From contig JAPXFQ010000189.1 of NCBI GenBank assembly GCA_028564705.1, forward strand, positions 1,198,501 through 1,262,500: a DNA stretch of 64,000 bases. Reading direction: 5' to 3'. A program made the position numbers and the translations under genes. Under the pieces are notes generated by a model. It saw only the letters and a list, made by a program, of their open reading frames with translations. It had not been told where the DNA came from and did no database searches. Shown one piece after another: positions 12,153 to 24,249 of the stretch (its first letter is position 1; each line of letters opens with the position of its first letter). The DNA comes from Apricaphanius iberus. Its lineage: Eukaryota > Chordata > Actinopteri > Cyprinodontiformes > Aphaniidae.

Positions 12153-12504
12153 TGGATTTTAGAAGTCAGTGTGTACGCTGCTAAAACAGAGGATGGTTTT
12201 CCTCATAAAGCTTAAGATAAGAATGACTTCTTTTTGTAGGAGTTAGGGTTAACTGGCTTTCATACCTCTTTGCTAAAGTAACGCAGGGCCCGAAAATTCA
12301 ACCCAACATTGATCACGTGATGATGAGATGGTTTAATGCCCTTCAGTCACATGACGTCATGACATCACCAGCACGAGCCTGGACTCCCGCAGGGGGCTCC
12401 CGCTGTGTTATTGTTGACGATATCAACATAGGCTGCGCAGGTTTTGTGGATGCACTAAACAGTCGGATTGGGTTCGTTGTCTCAATGAGGTCATGCAATG
12501 CAGT

Positions 12505-14110
12505 CCCCCCCTGCAAAAGTATTCACACCCTTTGGAGCTTTGCGGCTTTTACGTATTCTGAGCGACAGACTTTAAAGTGTTTTATTGGGATTTCATTTGA
12601 TTTATAGGTGTCTGTAAACTTTGCAGCCCAAAGAGCCATCTTTGACCTCAGTCCAGCTAAATGAACTCATTTAGAGCCATAAATTCCATATGAACTTTTA
12701 GAAAAAGAAAAGCTTTAAGGAAATTTGGTTGTTTAAAAAAAACAAAAAAACATCTAGTTTGTACTTTCAGGCTATAGAATAAAGAAAAGCACAACTTTTG
12801 CAAAAAGAAAAGGATGGATAAGGGACTTTTTTTCATGGGATTTTAATATTTGTGGAAAATTACATTAAAAAAAAAACCCACGTTTTAGTCTAATAAAAAA
12901 AAGAAAAAAAGAACTGAAAAAGTTACTAGAAGTCATCGTGTGCTCCTGAAGCGCGGATTGAAGACCCCTGTGACAGACCAGCAGCACGTACTTGATAATT
13001 GTGACACTTGGACAAAAAAAAAAATCTGTAAAAACCTCAATAGCTGGTTTGAGAACCTCAGTGAACAAACGCAATCATGAAGACCAAGGAATACATGGGA
13101 CAGGTTCAGGGATAACGTTGTGGAGAAGTGAAAAGCAGGGTTAGATGAGCAGGGTTCCAACTAGAGATGCACTGATGTGAAAACTTAGGCCTATTCATAG
13201 CAAATCAGATTTTGATTTTTTTTATTTTTATTTACCTGTCTTTTCTTATAAAAACGTTTCAATTGACAAATATTTTCAAAAAATGTTTTTATTATTCTAC
13301 TCATCCCATCCCGGAGCCGACCTGAATTTAATGTCCAAATAAAACTAAGCTGTAAATAAACCTCGTAAAACAAGATGGTACGCCCTGGGCGAGTTGACAT
13401 CACTCATCTATGTAAGTCCAAGTAGTGTATTAGCAAAAAAAAGAAACAATCTTGATTTTCCAAAAATGTAATCTTCATAAACAAAACAAAAAAACTTATA
13501 AATTGGTCAAATCGATTTATCGCCCTGCCCTAACAGACAGGCAAGCTAGGTAGGGTTGATCAGAACAAAGACTGAGCTAAATACCAGGCAATCAAGAAAG
13601 GAAACCTGTTGGAGGCTTCAGAGGTCTTGTGAACAAGGCAGAGGTTCACATTCTATCGGGACAACAACCATTAAGATCCAAGCAAGCTTTATAAGAATGG
13701 TTTAGCATAGTCAAAGTCCAGACCTATATCCAACTGAAAAATCTGTAGCAAGCATTAAGAAAAATAACTATTTGCAAACAAAAACAGACGAGCCAACAAA
13801 GACTTGCAGCTGTAATTGCGAAAGAAGATGGTTCCAGCAAGTACTGAATGTAAAATGTATGCCACACTTTTCAGATTTAACCATGTGAATTGTGTGTCCA
13901 GCGTGAAATGAACCAAAGCAAGAAACGCTAAAAATTTAAAATAAAGCTTTATTTAGGGGTATCAGAGAAAATAAGGGGTAGACGGATCTTTATTAGTAGA
14001 ACATTTTTTGAAGCCGTCCATACTATAGTGTTGGTCTATCACATTAAATCAAATATTTTGGTCGTCCTAATGAGAGAAAATGTGAAAACTATTAAGGGGG
14101 TTGCTTTGAA
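12505..14110 (+). mobile_element. Tc1-like DNA transposon relic, near full length but disrupted
   Basis: The left end has CTGCAAAAGTATTCACACCC, then TTTTATTGGGATTTCATTTG. Transposase strings follow in order: GAAGACCAAGGAATACATGG, then GGGATAACGTTGTGGAGAAG (13078-13150), AGTCCAGACCTATATCCAA (13717-) and GACTTGCAGCTGTAATTGC (13801-). The right end has TGTTGGTCTATCACATTAAA near 14030. The total of about 1.6 kb is the usual Tc1 length, but internal stretches are foreign. They include a possible hAT-type piece starting AGATGCACTGATGTGAAAAC at 13165. No open transposase frame remains. Confidence 0.72.
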
Positions 14111-16893
14111 CAAAAATTTAACAAACCGATGCAGTTTATCATATTTATCAGCCTAATCTGTTTTTCATAGGTATCTAGGAAGGGTTTATGGCTACAGCGT
14201 CATGTCAACACATGAATAAATACTTTCCATTGTTAGGAGCTGCATGATGCACAAAAACTGTTTTGCAGGCTCACCCTCAAAACCTGCACATCAATAGGTG
14301 GATAAAATATTGAATCCCTTTCAGCCAATGGCACAAAAGTTCAGCAGCGGCAGGTCTTAAGGCTGCCTGCGGGGTGGTCGCACACTTCAAAAAGGATCCA
14401 GCTTGGCCTCCTCTGAGGGGCACGGCCAGCCGGGGCATCCAGCGCCACCTCAGGGAGAACAGCCATGATGTGGCCACTTCCTCCTCTCTCAGCTGATCCG
14501 CCGATATTCTAACACGAAAAATGGATGTCTTTGCTTCCATCTGGGGCTGTTTCAACGGTCATACCACCACAAGTGCAGCCTGCTCGAGCTTCAGGCAGCC
14601 AGAGGTCAAGGGACCTGAAAGATTCGTTGCATATGCAAACAAAAGGGAGCAACAGCTGGCGGAAAAATTTACAGATGAGAGCGTTGTGCACGCAAACAGT
14701 GAGCCTTTTTTTTTTTTTTTTTTTGCTGCCAACCAGCGTGAGTGACACCTGCAGGATTTGACATGAGTTGTCATCACCATTCACATCTGCTTTCCTGCAG
14801 CTAATCTCTCCTTTTCTATATGTACGACAGCATGCATGATGCAAACGAGGGAAACATCGAACCCTCACTTCCCGTCTCAGCCAGAGGTGGATGCCGGAGT
14901 GGCTCAGGAGGAGCAGCCAACAATACGATTTCACATTCAGTTTCATCGTTTCCACTAACAGGCAACCGGGGCGAAACAACGCCTGTGATCTTAACCAACC
15001 CGTGTATCAAGCACATCGTGAAGAAGTGGGTAATAGGAGCGCAGATATAACAATAGTCTTTCTTGTATTGATCAGTGTCATTACTTATCACAGTATCTTG
15101 TTTCACTGCTTTTGATCCGTTTGTTTTTTTCTGCTTGGTACTAAGCCCTAGAAGAGCAGAAGAAAAGTAACACTATAGATGCCAATAACAGCAAACTGAT
15201 TTTCCTCCCACTCAACTTTCCAATAATATGCTTGGACACAGCTAACTTCGTTAGCAATGACTTCTATGTCTTCCCTCTGATTTAAAAACTAACGCCTATA
15301 ATGGAGAATCTTCTCTCTTCAAACGAAAAGAGCCGAGTCGCCAGGTCAGACCGGATAGAAAAACACGCTAGTTGCTTACGTCAAGATAAATATTTTCCCT
15401 CAATGTAGTCACATTGGGAAGATCTTGTCCCATCCCGTACCTTTACCAAGAGTTTGAGAACTTATAGAAGTCAACAAAAACAGCAATGCAAACTAAATTT
15501 TTGAACGAGAAATGAATCAAAAATGATATGCATCACAAATATAGAGTGAAACAATATCATAGAGAGAAGGGTATTTACATACATGCATGTTACTGGTTAA
15601 ATGACAACATATAAGCTGGGACTTTCCCCAACATTTTCAGAAATAACAAAGGTAAAAAGAAGATGCCCCTGAACTCTTTGGTGTAAAAAAAATTTTAACC
15701 AGGAATAGAACAAAGAAGAATAATGAGAGCATTAGCTGGCTTTCTTCGTTTCGTCCCTGAACAACACTGTCATCGCCAGCCCTTTCTTGTCTTAAAACAC
15801 AACTTTTGACAACATCTCGGTTTCAAGAGAGCACCGTTCCCTATTTTAAGACGTGCTTCCTTAAATAGCAGCCGAAAATACCGACAGAGGCCTCGCTTTG
15901 CCCGCTTTTTGAGGAGGAATTTATAACAGGACCATAAAAGAGGCTGTACTGATCAAATGTCAAATGTGACTCATAGGGGATAGCGTGTCTCAACACTCTA
16001 ATCTGTGTGATATAGAAAAAAAGGAAAGAAAAAAAACTGTATCCTCCTGCATGAGGCTCCAGAGCCGTAACGACACATTAACAGGACGCTGCACGGAAAA
16101 ATGGGACACATGTTTCAACAGGGGACCGTTTTGATTAGTTCCGTGACGTCCGGATTTTTATTTTCTTAACAGAAAAACAGAAAAAATAAAAAAACAAGAG
16201 CAGCAACTAGTATTGCTCATAGGCATTAATGGTTTTATCAGATCTAGTTCTCCATCCCCACACTTATTGATTTTTTGCATGTGACCATATACGTGTGCCT
16301 CCTCATGTCAAAACTTTTCTGTTGGCCTCTTATAAACTTTCAACCTTTAACTAACCACTCTGAGCTGCTGATTTTAGAGCAGACATCGATGTGCCTGAGG
16401 TACATGCTGTGGTTCGCACGTGCTGTCATACCAACCCTCCAACGCCGTGGACGCCGTGATCCGTGATTGAGGGAGGAAACGCCTACGCTTCTCTTGCAGA
16501 CATGCGTTTAGGCGTCCAGCATCTGTTTGTTCCGATTAAACTGCAATCACTTGTCCATAAAAATCCAGCTAATTGCAATCCTGACCTGGGACTTATCATT
16601 CCTAGAGATTACGGGCGACATGGCTGGTTCAAAGAACGACAGGAGCGTCTGCCCGAGCGTCTCTACCGCTGCCACTCACCTCCTGATCAACCAGTCCACA
16701 ACCACAAAGCCTCTCAGTGTTCACATGTGCACTTTTAGGAGAATTAGTGTGGCTTGGGTGCGTTAGTGGCTGTGGTTTAGGCAGAACAAACACAAGTGTC
16801 CAGTCAAAAACAGACGAAAAAGAAGGGCGGAGAGGGGGGAAGGGGGGTGTTTTCTGAGATGGTGAAAAAGGACCGAGCGGAGGATTTACTTAC
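14111..16893. other. intronic, directly downstream of exon 4; no gene seen
   Basis: Overlapping open frames at 14277-15115 occur on both strands with no recognisable domain. One contains a poly-Lys/poly-Phe run from the T tract at 14707-14724. The next tcf7l2 exon (SNKVPVVQHP in known orthologues) was looked for here and not found. Confidence 0.45.
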
Positions 16894-16995
16894 GACGATG
16901 TGTGCTGGTGACGGGGACCTGGCATCTTTAAGTGCTTGTCTACTCTGAAGACCTCCTTGTTGAACATCTAGAAGGGGCCATTTCATCTGTAGGTA
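16894..16995 (-). CDS. tcf7l2: tcf7l2 coding exon 4 (YLQMKWPLLDV exon)
   Basis: The 102-nt, 34-codon exon has phase 0 at both ends. It starts YLQMKWPLLDVQ, continues QGGLQSRQALKDARSP and ends SPAHIV. The acceptor is CTGCTCATTCAG after a pyrimidine-rich run, and the donor is GTC|GTAAGT. The sequence matches the central regulatory region of TCF7L2. QGG replaces the AGS I recall in mammals, and the LQSRQALKDARS stretch is the TCF7L2-type version (TCF7L1 is shorter here). Because the length is a multiple of three, the exon can be skipped or included without breaking the frame. Read-through past the donor would add about 14 residues (VSKSSARSFF and on) before a stop. I see nothing to show that form is used. 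Confidence 0.95.
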
Positions 16996-18502
16996 CTGAA
17001 TGAGCAGAAAGGAAACAGAATGGAAAGAAAGAAAACAAAACATGTTAACAATGCAAAAAAACAGGGGGAGGGGGACAAAAAAGGAGGACAAAACAAAACG
17101 GGGGAGACATTTCTTGACAAGTTCATGGGGTTTGGAAACTTATAAATATGGAGACGCAAATAAAAACTTTAAGGCGGTGGAGGCGATGAGAATGGCCTGA
17201 AGGATGCATCTAAGAGTCAAGCAGGAGTGCACAAAGAAGCTGTGTAAACTAAATAATGTATAGCATTTTTCTTTTCGAAACAGAAAGCACATTCTTTTAA
17301 AGACAGAAAGTCTGAAACAAAAACTATATTTAAGTAGCAGACAGGTGATTTTAAATATCCCTGAGTCACTCGCATGGAGCCGGTGATAAATTAAAGCGAC
17401 GTCTCTCGGTTTCTTTTCCATGGCTTTACGGTGCAGGTCACCGTAAAGCCGGTGACCTGCAGTCATCAGTGTGACGGGTTTTATTGGAACTCATAAAAAG
17501 AGGCAAAGCGTGGTCTCTCACCACACTCCTGTGAGGCTAAACCACCTGACTGCTCCCATAAATGATTGACTTGGCCTCTATCTGAAGTCAGAATGTCTGC
17601 CACACACCCACTCCCCCTCCCCACCCTGTTTCTCAAGACACCCACACACTAAGGCAAAAAAGAAGAAAAAATAAAATAAACACAGATAAGCAGGAACAAG
17701 GGTCATGAGAAACATCTGTGTGTAGATTTTACTGCTTGACGCTATCAGATGGCATCCGCAGCTGATTGTACCTTTTAACTATGTATAAACATTTTTGTTT
17801 TTGTTTCATCTTCACATTATAACAAAGTAATCTGAATTAATTTTTAGCCGCCGAACGCCTAGTGTTGACTTTTCTACAATACAAAGAGCCAAACTTTGCT
17901 TATCAGTGTCACAACCACCTAGCCTGGGGTAAAAGGGGTCAAATCAACCATGTAAAAAAAAAGGTACAAAGAAACACTCAAAACGGAAAAGAATGACACT
18001 TTCATTTATTTTTTTATGATTTATTTAAGTTGTTTTTTTTCAAACAGCACAAACAACATGCAAAAATAAAAAGATTCAACAATGGACCTCCTTAAGATAA
18101 AAACTACTCATGAAATCTGAAATACACATATATTCACATGAGGGATGAAAGAAAATATCAATACACAGATCTATCAAGATATTTTCTGTCATAATCTTGG
18201 ATCAATATTCAATATAACAATTATTTTTATTTTTTAGATTTTGAATGGAACCATTAATAGTGAGTTACTTACGTTGTAAAATTAAAAATATGACAGGTAG
18301 TTGGTGGCTGTTTTCATCTTCTTTGTTGCAGTGGATCACCCAGTTCTAGTAATAAAACTGGATTTTTTCAGTATGAAGCAGGATAGAGTGTTTAGAATAT
18401 TGTAAAAGTTTTTCTACAGTTAAATTCAGTGATAAAAGTCACAATGTAAAGTCTTAGTCATAGTATTGCAAAATATATCAACATATGTTGTACTTTTCCC
18501 CC
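16996..18502. other. tcf7l2 intron 3, part next to exon 4
   Basis: The stretch contains the pyrimidine tract and branch region of the exon 4 acceptor, and a pair of overlapping hairpins at 17422-17461. The rest is AT-rich with no recognised element. Confidence 0.5.
17422..17461. repeat. two overlapping perfect inverted repeats
   Basis: Hairpin A has 12-bp arms, GGCTTTACGGTG (17422-17433) and CACCGTAAAGCC (17439-17450), with a 5-nt loop. Hairpin B has 12-bp arms, TGCAGGTCACCG (17432-17443) and CGGTGACCTGCA (17450-17461), with a 6-nt loop. They share bases, so only one can form at a time. Confidence 0.93.
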
Positions 18503-18873
18503 CAGGGCTGGGTATCGACTCAAATTTCAAGAATCAATTTGATTCTGAGTCCTTGAGATTTAAATTCGATTACCACGATCCGATCCAACTGATCCAGTTC
18601 TATATAAATATGGGTCAGTGCTATTAAAAATGTTTTTTGATCCCTTTTAATTATATGCCTGTAATTCAATGACTTAACACTGGGTGAGTAACAGTTTACC
18701 ACGAAAAAAACTGTAACACTTTCCGAACTAGGACTTGAATAAAAAAAAAAGGGCAAATTATATTAAACAATTAAACCAATTTTTAACTTGTGAATTTATT
18801 TGATCCTTACAAATTTTATAGGAATAGATTCAGAATCGATTTTTCAGTTATTTATTTTTTAGCACAGCCCTAG
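18503..18873. mobile_element. hAT-type non-autonomous element (MITE)
   Basis: The left end is CAGGGCTGGGTATCGA and the right end reads ...CACAGCCCTAG, giving an imperfect inverted repeat that starts C-A/T-GGGCTG. The interior has many GATTC/GAATC-type words (AGAATCGATTTT). It belongs to the same family as the reversed fragment at 34555-34660. There is no coding capacity. Confidence 0.65.
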
Positions 18874-19139
18874 TCCCTCCCTATCGTGAAAAATATATCA
18901 CCAGCTTCTTGCCAATACAGATCCCTGGTGGCTAGTGGTGATGATGGACATCAACAAAAATGTTTAGGCAATGAACAACCTTTGATGTAATTCCGATTGA
19001 AGACAATAGAAGCTGTCCATTTTTAATCGGCTTTGTGCAATGAACCAGCAGAGACAGTGGTAAAACAGAGCCCTGTTAAGGAAGCTACCACCACCACAAC
19101 TTTGAACCCCTCACCTTTCACTCCTCCAAGCGTAATCTA
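18874..19139. other. intronic spacer
   Basis: A perfect SCTTTGATS-type TCF/LEF motif is seen at 18979-18987. Nothing else is recognised. Confidence 0.4.
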
Positions 19140-19771
19140 TCTCATTTAACCTAAAATATTTTTGGAATGCATTTGGTGTGTCCATGCAGGTAACTTTAGA
19201 TTCTAATCCAATGCGCTTCTGTCTTGGTCAACACACTCTTAGTCCATGGCCACGTAAAGCTTGGTTTACTGTGAAATGGTGACAATGGAGTTCCACAAGT
19301 TTCCAGTTCATGACAGCCTTGAGACTTACAGGGTTGCTGCTGAAAAGCCTAAATTCTAACCATTTACCAACAATTGGGCATTTCTTCAAGACATTGTTTA
19401 AAAATGTCTCCATTAGAGCTTTTACATTTATGTTCTTCTTAGATCTTTAGATAATTCCTTGGACTCTCCCATTGTTCTGAGTACAGTGGACTTCCACTAT
19501 TTGCTTCAGTTAGCCATAACAACCACTCTCAAATACTTGATAACCCTTTGAAAAACACTTAGATTAAAAACACCAAAAACTACCTAATAAGCATTAATGT
19601 TGCAGAGTTGAAACGGTCTTGGCACTACCCCAGAAGCCAAGATCATGCATACAGTCTTTCTGTACATTCAAACAGTACCAAGCAAAATTAATGGCAAAAC
19701 TGGATTGGCTGCTTCGTTATTTTTTTAAAGCAAAAAAGTATCTTGTAAGCTCAACATTTGTATCCGTTTTA
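19140..19771. mobile_element. probable decayed fish DNA transposon
   Basis: Strings such as TTCTTAGATCTTTAGATAATTCC, read as CTTAGATCTTTAGATAATTC, and the words ATACTTGATAACCCTTTG, AACACCAAAAACTACCTAA and AAGCTCAACATTTGTATCC, are reminiscent of a repeated fish element. No terminal repeats or open frame are visible, and the class is uncertain. Confidence 0.35.
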
Positions 19772-20360
19772 GACTATTGAGACCTGTTGTATATGAATGC
19801 TTCTGCTCAATGTCTTCGTAAGATTGACAGTGTATACCATGCTACTTTGAGGTTCATTACTAACTGCAAAGCCTGGACCCATCATTGTGAACTGGATTTT
19901 CGAGTGGAATGGTCTTCCTTCTCCTCTAGGAGACTGAGCCACTGGTGTACTCTTATTTATAAGGACCTACTTGTTCTACTGCCCTCCTATATATCTGTAA
20001 TTTAATTACAGGAGGAGTGCTGAATTACAGGAGGAGTGCTGGGTCTTACCGTTTGCGTTTTAATTATCATTTATTGCTTGCTGTTCCATTCGTGCGAACA
20101 GAACTGGGTAAAAGGGCTTTTGTTCATTCTGCTCCTTCTACATGGAACAAGGTACAAAAAGACTGGAAATTAACTGAATTTATGTAATTGAACCATTTTA
20201 AGTCCAGATTGAGAGAATTTGAGTCTAACCTTTTACATTGTAATTTTTTTTCATGATGTGTATGAAATCTAATTGTAAATTGCAACTTCTTTGCTGCCTC
20301 TTGGCCAGGAATCCCCTGAAAAAGAAGTATTAATCTCAGTGGGACCTTCCTGGTTAAGTG
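19772..20360 (+). mobile_element. LINE (non-LTR retrotransposon) 3' end
   Basis: The plus frame from 19787 reads ASAQCLRKIDSVYHATLRFI, then CKAWTHHCEL and SRRLSHWCTLIYKDLLVLLP. These resemble the C-terminal part of a fish LINE ORF2. A frameshifted continuation has EQNWVKG-like text. The stretch ends in the 3'-UTR-like string GGAATCCCCTGAAAAAGAAG, then GGGACCTTCCTGGTTAAG. It is 5'-truncated, as is usual for LINE copies. The clade (L2-, Rex- or other) is not assignable here. A 19-bp tandem duplication at 20004-20041 breaks the frame. Confidence 0.75.
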
Positions 20361-23300
20361 GCATTTGAAGTAGCATTGTGCCTCAGTATTTCAGCTTCCC
20401 AAGCTGCATTTTCTTTAGATACGCTCAATGAAACAATCTGTAAGTAATTTCAAGAGATGTTTCACAAAAAGTTGTGAATAGGTGAATCCGCAATCAGGGG
20501 GGGTTCAGCTTTAATTTTTTACCCAATGAGTGATGGCAAACAAATTAATTTCATGCAGGCACAAAGAAACTATTGGCTACACTCAATCAAGATAACTATG
20601 AAGAAGTTAATCAACCTTTGCAGGTTAGAAGAAGCCCTAGAACCTTCAGGCCTTCTGATTAAACGATTTCCTTGCGTGTATGATTATATTTGAGTCTCTA
20701 TTCATTATTTATACCTGGAATAGATTGGATGCAATCCAAAATTTATGTTTATTTTTTTGTAATTCATATAGTTTAACTTTAACCATTCTATCTTGGAAAA
20801 AAAAAATCTGATGAATCAATAGGGGAATCAAAATTATTGCAGTATTCAAGCCAGAAGTGTAGCTTTCTTAATTAAAGTAAAGACAGACTCAGTGTTAGAG
20901 GCCAGAGTATGTTGGTAGAAAAATATTAGATTGGGATTGAAGAAACCATATGAAAAAAACTGGACCAATCACTGGTGTTAGATAATTAATGCAGGAGGGC
21001 AGCAGCCCTATGTTGTAACCTCTGTGCCAGATACTCATTAAAAAATTTCAAGACAATGCAACTAAAGAGCTGTGACAAGCCTGAACTCTGAGCCACATCT
21101 CTTACACCGGTCAGACAAACTTTTGGACATGATCAAAAAAACAAGACAAATCTTAAAGCCTTTCTTCTCTTCCCATTGTTTCAAAACCCATTCCGTGACT
21201 CGCAGAGACGTCGCAGTAATGACTTTAGTAGCTTCTCTTACATTTCACCATAATTATTGCAACCCAAGATCCCATGTTGGTACTAGGCGACGAAAAAGTT
21301 TAATAAATTGTCGTACATTCCTCCTACGATCAATGAGGCGCAGGGGGAGTGAGGCTTAATTATCCGGGGACATTTGGTTTCTTTGCGTTGTCATCTTTGA
21401 AAAGGTGGTCACTAGTTTGTATGAGTGTGTTACACTTTCTGTGTGTGTGTGTATGAGCTGGAGAGTAAGTGAGTCGCGACCCTTCCTGAGACTGTGTTTA
21501 AATCAGTGGTAATTAGCCAAGAGTTCACTGTGGCGTGCCTGCCAGTGGAAGACGCTGGAGGGAGTTATTGACTGCGTGTCCTCGGTTACAGCCCTGGCGC
21601 GGAGAAAAGTGCCTGCCGCCGGGTCGCTCTCCAGCATCGTTTATGACCCAAAGACGACTTTTACTGCACCAGAACTGTTTATGCTTGTTTGTATGTCTGT
21701 GTGAGTGGAGAAAGGAAAACTTGTAAAAGTTCCTGTGGCTTATTCATGAACTACTCCCCCTTTACCCACACCAGGTATTAATTGCCAGGAGTAGAAGAGG
21801 AGCGTGGAAAAAAAAAAAAAGAAGAAAAAGGAGGAGAGGGACAAGGTTGTCATGTATGAGGTAATTTCACATGGGCACCTTTAAAAATAGACTCCAGAAG
21901 AATGCAGGACAAAGACGAATGACTAACTTGGCAGAGATTCATCGAGATATTCACGTGAACTGTCAGATTTTCCCCCTAAGCTGGGACTGATCAGTGATGG
22001 GTCGACTAGAAACTTCATTTCAGCTTAATTTTTACTTTTACAATCATTAAAAGTAAAAAGACATTTCAAGAAAGGAAGGGGTTTTTTTTCTACAGAAACA
22101 AGTTGGCAAGGAATCCTTACAGCAAACTTTCCCTGTTTTATCTTATTGTACAAGTCGAACTCTAAATGCAGTGGAAGATGCTCAAAAAGAAACTGTAAAA
22201 GCATAGACTTATTAAATAGTAACTCACCCCCTACCAGAGTATAACCCCGCCCACATTTATTTTTGAAAAACTGCTCAAAACGAGGCGTTGCCAGGCAAAC
22301 CAGAGAACAAGCGGGGGGGGGGGGGGGGGTGAAGGGCGTGATCTGGGCTGTGACTGACATGTTGCAGCAGTGCTGTGTCAAAGACGGGCAAAAAAAAATG
22401 GAGAGAGCCACAGCGACGCGATCTCCATTGCCTTAGAGGGGAATAATCTGGAGGTTGAGTCTTTTTTCTCCACTTCCTTCTCCAGAGGGAACAGAGTAGA
22501 GTGAGATAGGTTCTGTGGAGGAGGCGAGCGGCCCTGAGCCATATTGTTTCGAGCTGTTGTTTCGTTCTGCCCCGGGCAGCAACAGATGCCGAGCCTGCAT
22601 AAAATGAGCGGCAACTCTGAGTGGTACATTGTTGTTGGCTAAATCCAATGAGAAACATATATTAGCTCAAGTAATTTCGTGTGACCCTGCCTCGAAAGGT
22701 GCACCTACGGCCACTGTACGTCACTGTCTGCAACAGAAAATGTGTGTTGCAGAGAGGTCCCCAAGGTATAAATAAAGTATCCAAGCATGATTCAGGAACT
22801 TGCAATAAAGAACCTTTCACACCATCACAATTATTGCATTAAAAATTAATCTTAGCCCAGATTTTATTTTCATTTACTAATATCAGTTATTCCCTTTGTC
22901 ATAGGTAATGGACAAATGTCAGTAAGTAGGGGTAACCGCCTACATAACTTGAGCACTCAGGTTTTGAGCCAATTGTTCTGCAGGCAGTTCATGGCACCTC
23001 GCTACGGAGGTGTGGCCAAGAACACACGTGTTACATACCCCAACACGGCCGGACTGCTGTCATCACTAATCAAACCCTACGTCAGAAACCCAAGCTGAGC
23101 TGTTAGCAATGCAAGATTCCAATTGTAGATAATTCCAGTACAGTGTAATTATTTAACCACTTGGGGCACTAAACAAACAGTTTTTGGTACAAAATTTATA
23201 TTTTCACTAAAATGTACTAAAGTATATAAAAGAATGACAGGACATGTAGATAGTGCTATCATAGACTAATTTACACAGTTTATCAACAACAAAAAATTGA

Positions 23301-23407
23301 TTTTGGGGTGAGTTGCACTTTAATGTAAACCCAGCTAACCATGCTAATCATGCTTTACACTAACATCGACCCTAATCGTTTTTTCCTTGTTTTAAAATAA
23401 TAGTAAA
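20361..23407. other. tcf7l2 intron 3; no gene seen
   Basis: G17 at 22313-22329. 22340-22660 is moderately GC-rich with several overlapping minus frames that match nothing I know. 21530-21730 carries a CpG-containing open frame without a domain. No exon with paired splice signals and known similarity. Confidence 0.4.
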
Positions 23408-24243
23408 CAGGGTTCCTACAAGTTTTCTCAAGTGAAATGTAAGACTTTTTAAATAGTTTTTAAGACCTCAGATTTTAAAATTTAATACCCGTTTTTTGGC
23501 CTTCTTTTCGGCCCCACAGACAAAGAAAACAAAATGCTTGAATTGCAGAGCAACACTTTACTATGCAAACAAAAGCACAACACTTCTCCATATTAAACAC
23601 AGACAAATACAAAGAACAAATGTCATATATTGGAAACAGAACCACAAAACCAGTACTCAATAAATACCAAAATGTATAAAACTAGAATTCAAATAAATCT
23701 GCAGATTATAATAAAGAGAACCTGACAACTAAATAATAAAAATAAATAAACTATAGCTTAAAACAATTCTGCAGCTTAGAATGAGGACAACGACTGTACA
23801 ATAAATAATAAAAGTAAATAAACTTCGTCCCAAAAAATGGACATGGGCATCCAATTGTTTAGATTTTGTGGTCTCTTTCAGGCTTTCGTCAAACATCAAC
23901 ACGAAGGGCGATTGGTTGATTTTGGACACCACCTCGTTTTTGATGTAGACCGCCAACCCAAACTGAACTGGAGCGGGCCGTTTTTTTCGCGTTCTCTTTG
24001 CTTTTTTTCTCTCGCAACAGTTGGCATCTCCGTATCCTTGCACTCTTTAAGGATTATTTGATCACAATAATCGCGGTTAAAAATATAACCTTAAATATGA
24101 CCATGAATATCAAATAAAAAAAGATTTCAGTAGCAAATTTTTTTAAGACCAAGATTTCAAAATTCAAGACCTTTTTAAGGCTTTTTAAGGCCTTATTTTT
24201 TAATTTCCAGATTTAAGGCTTTTCAAGGCCCGCGGGAACCCTG
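23408..24243 (-). mobile_element. DNA transposon derivative with 9-bp inverted ends and 6-bp target-site duplication
   Basis: The element is 836 bp. The left end begins CAGGGTTCC and the right end finishes GGAACCCTG. AGTAAA occurs directly outside both ends (23402-23407 and 24244-24249). Subterminal DNA repeats AAGACCTTTTTAAGG-type words. A minus-strand frame inside has QFGLAVYIKNEVVSK and FVLMFDESLKETTKSKQLDA, which resembles fish transposase-derived proteins. It is short and interrupted, so this is a deletion derivative. The superfamily is uncertain: hAT is plausible by ends and protein, but hAT normally duplicates 8 bp. Confidence 0.72.
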
Positions 24244-24249
24244 AGTAAA

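Larger units (their letters stand above)
9261..12504. other. intronic; simple repeats, CpG-rich patch
   Basis: CT/CA simple sequence is seen at 9718-9750, a C25 run at 10556-10580, a CT run at 11909-11942 and a TG run at 12127-12148. 10920-11140 is markedly GC- and CpG-rich compared with its surroundings. The overlapping minus frames at 10796-11197 resemble no family I know. No gene. Confidence 0.45.

Noticed and set aside
16804..16893. Continuation of exon 4 beyond AHIV (VSKSSARSFF...)
   Set aside because: A strong GTAAGT donor sits exactly at the conserved exon end, and the read-through text matches no TCF protein.
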